This document shows, one piece after another, positions 1 to 7,216 of a stretch of DNA of 37,083 bases. The notes beneath the pieces were generated by a model. That model saw only the letters and a program-made list of their open reading frames with translations, did no database searches and was not told the origin of the DNA. The translations under genes were made by a program, and so were the position numbers. This DNA is from DATFLS01 sp964413425 (GTDB lineage: Bacteria > Fidelibacterota > JAANXI01). The stretch spans positions 1 through 37,083 of the forward strand of contig CAYPST010000032.1 of assembly GCA_964413425.1 (NCBI GenBank), given 5' to 3'. The stretch's first letter is position 1. The number at the start of each line of letters is the position of its first letter.

Positions 1-97
1 TTGGACAGAGATATGTTGTAGTTTCTTTGTCCCGTCGTCACGGGATCTCTTTGCCAAAGGCACCCCTTCGGGGCAAGGCGTTTTCTAAATAGACTCA
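1..97 (+). repeat. dispersed intergenic repeat, family 1, copy A
   Basis: This stretch matches 32684-32778 in the same orientation and 14121-14289 in the opposite orientation. The shared left part runs TTGGAC, a short AT-rich stretch, then TTTCTTTGTCCCG. The shared right part is CCCTTCGGGGC(A/G)AGGCG followed by TTTTCTAAA(T/C)AGACTCA. The middle holds short GC-rich hairpins such as CCCCTTCGGGG. It may extend left beyond the window. No protein is encoded. It resembles a palindromic noncoding repeat scattered between genes; its function is unknown. Confidence 0.7.
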
Positions 98-317
98 GTA
101 ATATTAGGTATTGTTGGAAAATATATTAATGATTACATTACTTTGAACCAAATGATAGTAATAAAATTAAATTTATCTCGAAACTTTAAAAACAAAAAAA
201 GATTAAAGATTATACCAAATGACTGGAGAGCATGATTGACTGTAAAGAAAAACCTGCTTGGCAACCAGGGAAGAGCGGAAGTTTTGAAATTCAAAAATCG
301 TCAATATCTGAGTAATA
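98..317. other. AT-rich upstream region of the PII gene
   Basis: This region is strongly AT-rich compared with the genes around it and carries no convincing coding sequence. It presumably holds the promoter of the PII gene. I looked for a sigma-54 site (GG at -24, GC at -12), because PII genes often use one. I found only TTGGCA at 269-274 with no proper partner, so I do not call one. Confidence 0.4.
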
Positions 318-659
318 ATGAAGAAAATTGAAGCGATTATTAAACCATTCAAGCTTGATGAAGTGCGTGAGGCATTAGCGGAGATCGGTGTCCATGGCAT
401 GACGGTGAGCGAAGTGAAAGGCTTCGGACGTCAGCGCGGACAGACTGAGTTGTATCGGGGCAGTGAATATCATATCGATTTCCTCCCGAAAATCAAAATC
501 GAAGTAGTGGCGACTGACGAACAATACCAGCAGATTGCAGAAACGATGATTGAGCGAGCGGCGACCGGCAATGTGGGAGATGGTAAAATATTCATCTATG
601 AGGTCGGGGAAGCAATTCGTATCCGTACACGTGAGTCCGGCACTGCCGCAATCGAGTGA
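318..659 (+). CDS. glnB: nitrogen regulatory protein P-II (GlnB/GlnK family)
   Basis: This 113-residue protein is a cytoplasmic PII signal transducer. The family forms a trimer that senses 2-oxoglutarate and ATP/ADP and controls glutamine synthetase, AmtB or regulators. Visible signs are the N-terminus MKKIEAIIKPFKLDEV, a T-loop around residues 37-55 with the classical uridylylation residue Tyr51 in YRGSEY, and the B-loop TGNVGDGKIFI near residue 83. The length is normal for the family. The start is the first ATG giving the canonical N-terminus, although no strong ribosome site precedes it. No amtB or glnA is adjacent. The next gene, 78 bases on, is an Lrp/AsnC regulator, so the symbol could equally be glnK. 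Conserved Tyr51 suggests covalent control is possible but does not prove it. Confidence 0.95.
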   Translation: MKKIEAIIKPFKLDEVREALAEIGVHGMTVSEVKGFGRQRGQTELYRGSEYHIDFLPKIKIEVVATDEQYQQIAETMIERAATGNVGDGKIFIYEVGEAIRIRTRESGTAAIE

Positions 660-737
660 CCGGAGTCACGGGAACTTCGGCGTCAGGCGGAACCCGGAGA
701 CAGGAGTAATAATTAAACGCAATGAAAGGAGTGCAAA

Positions 738-1211
738 ATGGCTGGAAAATTGGATGAAATAAACAGAAAAATACTGGCCCTGCTTCAGGAAGATGGCCGG
801 ATGAAGCGACAGGATGTGGCCAAAGAGGTTGGTCTCTCCACTCCTGCTGTGAGTGAGCGTATGAATAAGCTGCTGGAGCGGGGAGTGATAGAACGATATA
901 CAGCAGTGGTAAATCCCGAAGCAGTGAAAAAAGAGGTGACTGCTTTTATAACCATGGGCGTGGAGAGAACTGATAGCAATACTGTGTTGGAGAATAAAAT
1001 CCGGCAATCCCCGGATATACTGGAATGCCATGCGATTACCGGCGGGGCTTCCCATCTGCTGAAAGTGCGGGTGTCGGACATTGCGGCCCTGAATGATTTG
1101 ATCAATCAGATCAAGCAATGGGAAGGGATCACCAGGGTGGAATCGAACGTCGTTCTCTCAACCCTGAAAGAGACGAACGTACTCAACNNNNNNNNNNAAC
1201 ACCCGGAATGA
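738..1211 (+). CDS. Lrp/AsnC family transcriptional regulator, C-terminus in an assembly gap
   Basis: A DNA-binding regulator of the feast/famine (Lrp/AsnC) family. Residues about 5-60 form the winged helix-turn-helix (LDEINRKILALLQEDGR, then the recognition segment around STPAVSERMNKL). Residues about 68-150 form the RAM ligand-binding domain, with ITGGASHLLKVRV typical of the family. Family members are about 150-160 residues and end soon after a VLSTLKE-like strand. Here that strand lies at about residues 141-148, and the run of N starts right after residue 150, so only a few terminal residues should be missing. The stop at 1209-1211 depends on the arbitrary length of the gap and is not reliable. 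The ligand is unknown; proximity to the PII gene suggests, but does not show, a role in nitrogen or amino-acid metabolism. Confidence 0.88.
   Translation: MAGKLDEINRKILALLQEDGRMKRQDVAKEVGLSTPAVSERMNKLLERGVIERYTAVVNPEAVKKEVTAFITMGVERTDSNTVLENKIRQSPDILECHAITGGASHLLKVRVSDIAALNDLINQIKQWEGITRVESNVVLSTLKETNVLNXXXXHPE
1188..1197. other. assembly gap (10 N)
   Basis: Ten consecutive N lie inside the 3' end of the Lrp-type gene. A round number of N usually marks a scaffold join of unknown true length. Bases on either side may therefore not be contiguous, and the reading frame across the gap is unknown. Confidence 0.97.
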
Positions 1212-1547
1212 ACTCTGAGAACACGCGGTTCCAGCTTTTCGAACGCACAATGGCTCGAGAGAACAGGGACTACTTCGGTCTGTGCGGCATCGTCTGTGGG
1301 ATAATTCAACAAAAACGTATGGATTAGTGTAAGAATTCGGATAGACTTGCGTCCGGAGAAATACACGAGACGATGGGCGTTTATTCGGATATTGACCTGT
1401 CCTTTTAGGGGAGACAATTACCGCGCCAGATTCACGCAGCACAATTGACAATGCTCCGATGCCTGTATATATTCCAGGAATTTACAGCGGTGAACCGTCC
1501 GGGAAGAGATTCCCCGGGAGTATATTGAAGAAGGAGGTAATTTTTTT
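1212..1547. other. noncoding stretch between the gap and prfB
   Basis: No recognisable gene is seen on either strand. The right end holds the leader of prfB: an imperfect hairpin CCGGGAA / TTCCCCGG at about 1499-1517, and a strong Shine-Dalgarno sequence AAGGAGGT at 1531-1538. Because the left edge is an assembly gap, part of a gene may be missing. Confidence 0.5.
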
Positions 1548-2655
1548 ATGTATGATGAAGTAAAGCACGAATTTGAATTGTTAGAAGAACGCTATCTCTA
1601 TCTTCGGGGGTGTCTTTGACATCGATGCCCTGCAGGAACGAAACCGGTCTCTGCAGATGAAGACCACTGAGCCTGATTTCTGGGATCATCAGCGGAAGGC
1701 GCAGCAGACGCTGCAGAAGATCAGTCAGCTGGATGCGCAGCTGGAGATGTGGGAGACAGTCCGGGAGGCGCATGAAGAACTGGAAGTTATGCTGGAACTG
1801 GCAATCGAGGAAGAAGACGATTCCCTGGGATCGGAATTGGACAGGTTGCTGACAGAGTACAAATCTGCGCTCAGTCAGCTGGAACTGCAGGCTATGTTGA
1901 ATGACGAGGACGACGCGAGGAATGCTATCCTCAATATTCATCCGGGTGCCGGCGGCACCGAATCCCAGGATTGGGCTTCTATGCTCTATCGAATGTACAC
2001 CCGGTGGATCGAACGCAGAGAATGGCAGTTCCATGTGATCGACTATCAGCCCGGAGAGGAAGCCGGACTGAAAAATGTATCATTGGAAGTCGTGGGCAAT
2101 TTTGCATACGGCTATCTGAAGGCGGAGGCCGGCATCCACCGGCTGGTGCGTATTTCTCCTTTTGATGCGGACTCCCGGAGGCATACCTCCTTTGCCAGTG
2201 TGTTTGTCTATCCGGAAGTTGAGGATGATATCGAGGTGGATATCGAGGCAAATGACTTGCGGATTGATACCTATCGCGCCAGTGGAGCCGGGGGACAGCA
2301 TGTGAATAAAACCGACTCTGCGGTGCGCATCACGCATATTCCCACCGGACTCGTGGTGCAATGCCAGAATGAGCGTTCCCAGCATAAAAATAAAGCGAAT
2401 GCCATGAAGATGCTCATGGCAAAACTGTACCAGAAGAAAAAGGAGGAAGCACAGGCCGAACTGGAAGAAATCGAAGCCGGCAAAAAAGATATCTCCTGGG
2501 GGAATCAAATTCGGTCGTACGTGTTTCACCCTTACACTAAAGTGAAAGATCATCGCACCGACGTGGAAACCGGGAATGTCCAGGCGGTCATGGATGGAGA
2601 TATTGACGAATTCGTCAAGGCGTATTTGATGCACACCATCGAACAACCGCAATAA
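1548..2655 (+). CDS. prfB: peptide chain release factor 2 (programmed +1 frameshift)
   Basis: RF2 reads stop codons UGA and UAA and triggers release of the finished protein on the ribosome. Translation starts at ATG 1548, nine bases after AAGGAGGT, and meets an in-frame TGA at 1617-1619 after 23 codons. A +1 shift at CTT-TGA-C joins this to the long frame from 1618, giving 368 residues, close to the usual 365. Stop recognition uses the SPF motif (about residues 203-205), and peptidyl-tRNA hydrolysis uses GGQ (about 248-250) in RASGAGGQHVN. The residue matching E. coli RF2 position 246 is Ala, the form usual outside E. coli K-12. The gene lies 10 bases ahead of lysS, the same order as in E. 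coli, and is almost certainly co-transcribed with it. Confidence 0.97.
1606..1620 (+). promoter_or_regulatory. RF2 autoregulatory +1 frameshift site
   Basis: The site reads CGGGGG TGT CTT TGA C. This is one base different in the internal Shine-Dalgarno-like part, and one in the TAT/TGT codon, from the classical AGGGGG TAT CTT TGA C. When RF2 is scarce the ribosome pauses at TGA and slips from CTT to the overlapping TTT, so RF2 controls its own synthesis. The mechanism is established for the family; the bases are seen directly. Confidence 0.95.
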
Positions 2656-2665
2656 GGGAGAGCAG

Positions 2666-4165
2666 GTGACTGACGAGACACAATCCACACTGAAAGAACT
2701 GATAGAAACCCGCAAAGAAAAACTCGACAAGCTCCTTGAACTCGGAATCAATCCCTATGGGTATCAATACGAGGCAACTCATTACGCCAGTGATATTCTG
2801 GAGAAGTATGAAACCTATGCCGAGACGGCGGAAGTCTCCCTGGCCGGCCGGATCATGTCCATCCGGAGTATGGGGAAAGCCAGCTTTGCTCACATCCAGG
2901 ACGCCACTGACCGTATTCAGATTTACCTCAAGCTCGATGCGATAGGAGAGAAACAATACCAAGCATTTACCTTCCTGGATATCGGTGACTGGATTGGTGT
3001 CACCGGTAAGGTGATGAAAACCCGCACCGGCGAGATCACCATTTTCACGGAGAGTCTCACGGTCCTCACCAAAAGTCTGCATCCCATACCGGTGGTGAAG
3101 GAAAAAGCAGGGGAAGTGTATGATGCGTTCTCTGATAAGGAGCAGCGGTACCGGCAGCGGTATCTGGATTTGATCGTGAATCCGCAGGTGAAAGAGATCT
3201 TTGTCATCCGGAATGCTATCATTAAATCCATTCGTAATTTTCTGGATGCCAGGGGCTTCGTGGAAGTGGAAACTCCCGTGCTGCAGCCACTCTACGGGGG
3301 CGCTTCTGCCAGACCGTTCATTACGCATCACAATTCGCTGGACACCGATTTTTATCTCCGGATTGCCGATGAACTCTACCTGAAGCGGTTGATTGTGGGC
3401 GGCTTTGAAAAGGTCTATGAAATCGCGAAAAATTTCCGCAATGAGGGGATGGACCGGAACCACAATCCGGAATTCACCATGCTGGAATGGTACCAGGCAT
3501 TCGTCGACTATGAGTATGAAATGGACATGGTGGAGGAGTTGATTAAAGAGGTGGCCGGGCAGATAGAGAACACCGAGATCCGGTTGAACGATGCGACGAT
3601 TGACCTCACGCAAACGTATCGCCGGGAATCGTTTTTCGGTCTGCTGGAGCAGGCTCTGGGGATGGATATCCGGGAATTTGATTTGGCGCAGTTGCAGTCA
3701 CTTATCAAAAACCGGGATCTGGATATTTCATTGGATCTGAATTACGGGCAAACCCTGGATAAGCTGTTCGGCGAGGTCGTGGAGCCGGATCTGATACAAC
3801 CCACGTTTGTCATGGATTTCCCCAGGGCGATTTCGCCGCTGGCAAAGAAAAAGCGCGACGGTGATGATGGATTGGTAGAACGATTTGAATTATTTATCGC
3901 CGGGATGGAGATTGCCAACTCCTTTTCCGAGTTGAATGATCCGCTGGATCAGCGTGAACGCTTCGAAGAGCAGGTGCAGCTCCGGGCGGAAGGCGATGAA
4001 GAAGCCCAGATGCTTGACGAAGATTTTCTCACAGCCATCGAGGTCGGGATGCCGCCGACCGGGGGTGTCGGCATCGGTATAGACCGGCTGGTCATGCTGC
4101 TCACGGAACAGCGTTCCATCAAAGATGTCATCCTGTTTCCTCAATTGCGCCCGCAACAGCAGTAG
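2666..4165 (+). CDS. lysS: lysyl-tRNA synthetase, class II
   Basis: This 499-residue enzyme charges tRNA-Lys with lysine using ATP. The N-terminal OB-fold anticodon-binding domain spans about residues 55-140. The class II catalytic core follows, with motif 2 around residues 250-275 (YEIAKNFRNEGMD, then NPEFTMLEWY) and motif 3 near the end (GVGIGIDRLVMLL). Length is typical. The GTG start at 2666 follows GGGAG at 2656-2660 and lies 10 bases after the prfB stop, which supports an operon. The next gene begins 11 bases downstream. I see no missing motif and no sign of transfer. A long open frame antisense to this gene is a coding shadow. Confidence 0.97.
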   Translation: MTDETQSTLKELIETRKEKLDKLLELGINPYGYQYEATHYASDILEKYETYAETAEVSLAGRIMSIRSMGKASFAHIQDATDRIQIYLKLDAIGEKQYQAFTFLDIGDWIGVTGKVMKTRTGEITIFTESLTVLTKSLHPIPVVKEKAGEVYDAFSDKEQRYRQRYLDLIVNPQVKEIFVIRNAIIKSIRNFLDARGFVEVETPVLQPLYGGASARPFITHHNSLDTDFYLRIADELYLKRLIVGGFEKVYEIAKNFRNEGMDRNHNPEFTMLEWYQAFVDYEYEMDMVEELIKEVAGQIENTEIRLNDATIDLTQTYRRESFFGLLEQALGMDIREFDLAQLQSLIKNRDLDISLDLNYGQTLDKLFGEVVEPDLIQPTFVMDFPRAISPLAKKKRDGDDGLVERFELFIAGMEIANSFSELNDPLDQRERFEEQVQLRAEGDEEAQMLDEDFLTAIEVGMPPTGGVGIGIDRLVMLLTEQRSIKDVILFPQLRPQQQ

Positions 4166-4176
4166 CGATTTATTTC

Positions 4177-5397
4177 ATGGGGTATCCCTGGTTCATTGCA
4201 AAACGATACTTTAAGGCGAAGCACCGGTTCGCTTTTATTTCCACCATCAGCAAGATCTCCGTGGCAGGACTGGCCATCGGGATTGCCGCGCTCATTATCA
4301 CCGTCAGTATACTGGCCGGATTCGGATCTGCTCTGGAACAGAAGATCATCGGGTTTGACGGGCATATCCGCCTGCGGTATTATCTCCACCAGCCCATGGA
4401 TGATATCCCCGATGTACTCGACAACCTGGATCCGTACACCGAAATTCAGGCGGTTTCACCGTATATTTCCCACGAGGCCATGATACGCTCGGGGAATTAT
4501 ACCGATGGTGTTATGGTGGAAGGCATGAGCGAGCGGACGCTGGATTCCCTGTTAACGGTGGGACAATTTATCACCAGCGGAGACCTGGACTTCTCAGTCC
4601 AATCCGGCTTGCCGGGTATGATCCTCAGCAGGCGTCTCTCGCAGAAAATCCACGCAGGGGTGGGAGAAAAAATCACCTTATTCAGCGTGGATGGGATCCC
4701 CGGTCCCCGCAATCATCCCCGATTCAAACAATTCCAGGTCCGGGGGATATTTCATACCGGTATGAGTGATTACGACGATGTGTACGTGTATACCTCGCTG
4801 GCCGCCGCCCAGGATCTGTTCAAACTCCCGGATCAGGCGCACGGCATCATCATTAAACTGCACCATTCCGATCATGTAGAATCCTTCGCCCTGCGGCTCC
4901 GGAAGAAGCTGGGATACCCGTTCTTTGCAGAAACCTGGTACGATCGGCACGCCAGCCTCTTCGCCTGGTTCCGGAGCCAGCAGCTCCCGATTATCATCGT
5001 GTTCGGCCTGATTGCCCTGGTGGCGATTTTTAATATTATGAGTACCCTGATGATGATCGTCATCGAGAAAACCCGGAATATCGGCATTCTGAAGGCCATC
5101 GGCAGCAAAGATAACGAGATATTGCGCATATTTGTCTGGAATGGACTCTTAATCGGGTTATTCGGTGCGCTGCTCGGCTCGTCGTTAAGTCTGCTGCTGG
5201 GATTCGTACAACAGCACTACCAGGTGATCAGCATTCCGGCGGAAGTGTATTTCATGGAAAGTCTCCCCCTTGAATTCCACTGGGAGCATTTTGTTGTCAT
5301 TAACGGGGCAGCGCTGTTTTTTGCCGTGATTGCGACCGTCTATCCGGCACTCCAGGCCTCCCGGAGAGAACCGGTGGAGACCATCGTCCATGAGTAA
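4177..5397 (+). CDS. LolC/LolE-type lipoprotein-releasing ABC permease (first of pair)
   Basis: A 406-residue inner-membrane permease of the FtsX/LolE family. One membrane helix near residues 22-48 is followed by a large periplasmic MacB-like domain (about 50-260). Three helices near the C-terminus follow, with the family segment EKTRNIGILKAIGS between the second and third. LolCDE complexes extract lipoproteins from the inner membrane for transfer to the outer membrane. The gene starts 11 bases after lysS and overlaps the next permease by 8 bases, so the pair is translationally coupled and probably forms the LolC-LolE heterodimer. No LolD ATPase is encoded anywhere in this window. It could instead be a related FtsX-type exporter, but the fold and the paired arrangement favour Lol. 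Confidence 0.88.
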   Translation: MGYPWFIAKRYFKAKHRFAFISTISKISVAGLAIGIAALIITVSILAGFGSALEQKIIGFDGHIRLRYYLHQPMDDIPDVLDNLDPYTEIQAVSPYISHEAMIRSGNYTDGVMVEGMSERTLDSLLTVGQFITSGDLDFSVQSGLPGMILSRRLSQKIHAGVGEKITLFSVDGIPGPRNHPRFKQFQVRGIFHTGMSDYDDVYVYTSLAAAQDLFKLPDQAHGIIIKLHHSDHVESFALRLRKKLGYPFFAETWYDRHASLFAWFRSQQLPIIIVFGLIALVAIFNIMSTLMMIVIEKTRNIGILKAIGSKDNEILRIFVWNGLLIGLFGALLGSSLSLLLGFVQQHYQVISIPAEVYFMESLPLEFHWEHFVVINGAALFFAVIATVYPALQASRREPVETIVHE

Positions 5398-6616
5398 TAC
5401 TGACTTCATCAAAACCGTTGCCTGGCGCTATTTCCGGTATCATCGCTCCGGAGAACGGCTGATCAGTGTAATCTCCACCATTTCGGTGATCGGCGTGGCC
5501 ATCGGCTGCTTCGCGCTGGTGGTGACCCTGTCTGTGCTGAACGGATTCCGATCCGAAGTAACGGAACGTATGACCCGGTTCGAAGCGGCTGTGAGAGCGG
5601 AACAATTTCCCATGGAACAAACCACCGCACTCTCCATCCGGCAGTGGGCAAACCAGCAGCCGGATGTCGCATTCGCCATACCATTGATCGAGCGCAAAGC
5701 CATGATTTCCAGTGATGACGGTACAGAAGTACTCTATATAAAAGCGCTGCAGTCCGACAGCGTCGAATATCCCCTGACCTCCGAGATCGTCGGCGGAGAA
5801 TTCGAAACCGGGGATCTGAATCATGCAAAGTTGGTCATCGGCTATCATCTGATGGACAGGCTGGGAGTGAAAGTGGGTGATACTCTGGCCGTCATCAGTC
5901 CGCTGGATGTGGCAGGACCGTTTTATACCCCGCCGGTTATCAAAGCGGAAATTTCCGGTGTGTTCCGGGCGGAGTTATTCCAGTATGATCAATTGTATGC
6001 GTTCACCAATATCGCCACCGGCCAGAAACTCTTTCGTATGGATAATCAGTATACCGGCGTGGAAATCTTCCTGGAAGAGTTTCGCAAAGCAGATCAGATG
6101 GCGCATCTCCTGAAGCAGCAAATCAATCCCGATCCGGTGAGAGTTACCACCTGGTTCGAGCGCCATGAAACCTTATATGGCGCCATGAGGATGGAAAAGT
6201 GGGGGAGTTTTATTGTGCTCACCCTGATTATTCTTGTGGCGACGTTCAACCTCATCAGCTCCCTGGTTATGCTGGTGCTGGAGAAAATCCGGGATATCGG
6301 TATCCTGAAAACTCTGGGCGCCACGGATGTGTCCATCAGGCAAATTTTTCTGCGACAGGGTTTATACGTCGGCGGCATCGGAACCACAGTGGGTGTCGTT
6401 CTGGGAATCGCCGTGGTACTACTGCAGGAATTCACAGGGATTGTCACTCTGCCCGGCGATGTCTATTTCATCAAGTCAGTGCCCGTGCAGCTGCTGCCCC
6501 TGGATGTGATGATTGTCGCAGTCGTTTCCGTGGCACTCAGCCTGCTGTCGGCAGTGTATCCCGCCAAACAGGCCGCCAGGCTTCAGCCGATTGAGGCTAT
6601 TTCCTACGAGCATTAG
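5390..6616 (+). CDS. LolC/LolE-type lipoprotein-releasing ABC permease (second of pair)
   Basis: A 408-residue paralogue of the preceding permease with the same plan: N-terminal helix near residues 24-48, periplasmic domain, then three C-terminal helices with EKIRDIGILKTLGA. I start it at ATG 5390, which overlaps the last codons of the upstream gene. The frame stays open further upstream to 5330, but that extension is composition driven by the overlapping gene and lacks the normal MSNTDFIKTVAWRYF start. A GGTGGAG stretch at 5372-5378 can act as ribosome site. Together the two proteins would form the membrane part of a Lol-like transporter; the ATPase must be encoded elsewhere. Confidence 0.88.
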   Translation: MSNTDFIKTVAWRYFRYHRSGERLISVISTISVIGVAIGCFALVVTLSVLNGFRSEVTERMTRFEAAVRAEQFPMEQTTALSIRQWANQQPDVAFAIPLIERKAMISSDDGTEVLYIKALQSDSVEYPLTSEIVGGEFETGDLNHAKLVIGYHLMDRLGVKVGDTLAVISPLDVAGPFYTPPVIKAEISGVFRAELFQYDQLYAFTNIATGQKLFRMDNQYTGVEIFLEEFRKADQMAHLLKQQINPDPVRVTTWFERHETLYGAMRMEKWGSFIVLTLIILVATFNLISSLVMLVLEKIRDIGILKTLGATDVSIRQIFLRQGLYVGGIGTTVGVVLGIAVVLLQEFTGIVTLPGDVYFIKSVPVQLLPLDVMIVAVVSVALSLLSAVYPAKQAARLQPIEAISYEH

Positions 6617-6947
6617 TGAGAAATGGGCAAGTCGGGGAAGGTGCACTGGTGTGCAGAATTCCGATATGCGAAATTCGGAACAGCTTCTTATCGGTCACAT
6701 CAGGTCACAATATCTTTATCATACTTGATTTCGCTCTTGTGAGTCCGCGGTTTGCTATCTTTCATTATCACCCATGGCCGGATATCCGATTCGGTTGCAT
6801 TCCATGGAGAAATGAGCTAATATTATCCCGGATCATATTTGGAAGCAACATATCAGACAGGCACATATTTTCAGCGCCCAGGGATTTGCACCTCTCACGA
6901 TGACGTGCAGGAAGCAAAATAGTAGCAACGCTACACAATAAAAATAT
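6617..6947. other. intergenic region left of the MITE-like element
   Basis: No gene is supported. There is a small inverted repeat TTCCGA / TTCGGAA at about 6659-6680 close to the end of the permease gene, but no T-tract that would make it a convincing terminator. Confidence 0.4.
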
Positions 6948-6954
6948 AAACACA

Positions 6955-7190
6955 ACCCGTTGTGTGGGATGGTAGTATCAAGGGATAACAATTTTGGTGA
7001 CCGATGTGTGACCAGAGAAAACATCCCGAGGGTGTCATTCTGAACGGAGTGCGCCAAAGGCATCCCTGCGGGAAAGAATCTCCTTCGGAGCGCACCTGCT
7101 CATGGATGGGGATTCTTCCCTGGCACTCAGAATGACAGGCGTTTCCGGCTTTTTCCCCGGTAATAATTAATCCCATTCCACACAACGGGT
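6955..7190. mobile_element. MITE-like element with 18-bp terminal inverted repeats
   Basis: The left end ACCCGTTGTGTGGGATGG (6955-6972) and the right end, read on the minus strand from 7190, match at 17 of 18 positions. Directly outside both ends is the same 7-base sequence AAACACA (6948-6954 and 7191-7197), as expected of a target-site duplication. The 236-bp interior encodes no protein and holds a nested hairpin at 7034-7136. These are the marks of a non-autonomous miniature inverted-repeat element moved by a transposase encoded elsewhere. The right end lies only 20 bases before the ATG of the M20 amidohydrolase, so the insertion probably affects its promoter or leader. Confidence 0.72.
7034..7136. 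repeat. long imperfect hairpin repeat (GTCATTCTGA / TCAGAATGAC)
   Basis: The ends are the perfect inverted repeat GTCATTCTGA / TCAGAATGAC. Further in, GTGC pairs with GCAC, and GGGAAAGAATCTCC pairs with GGGGATTCTTCCC. Repeats with this GTCATTCTGA...GAATCT plan are familiar between genes of many environmental bacteria. Here it sits nested inside the MITE-like element. Confidence 0.75.
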
Positions 7191-7216
7191 AAACACAAAA
7201 AGAAATAGGAAGAACA

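Noticed and set aside
260..300. Sigma-54 promoter upstream of the PII gene
   Set aside because: TTGGCA is present, but the -12 GC element at the required spacing is not.
2615..3613. 332-codon frame antisense to lysS
   Set aside because: Composition shadow of lysS, which has complete family motifs on the plus strand.
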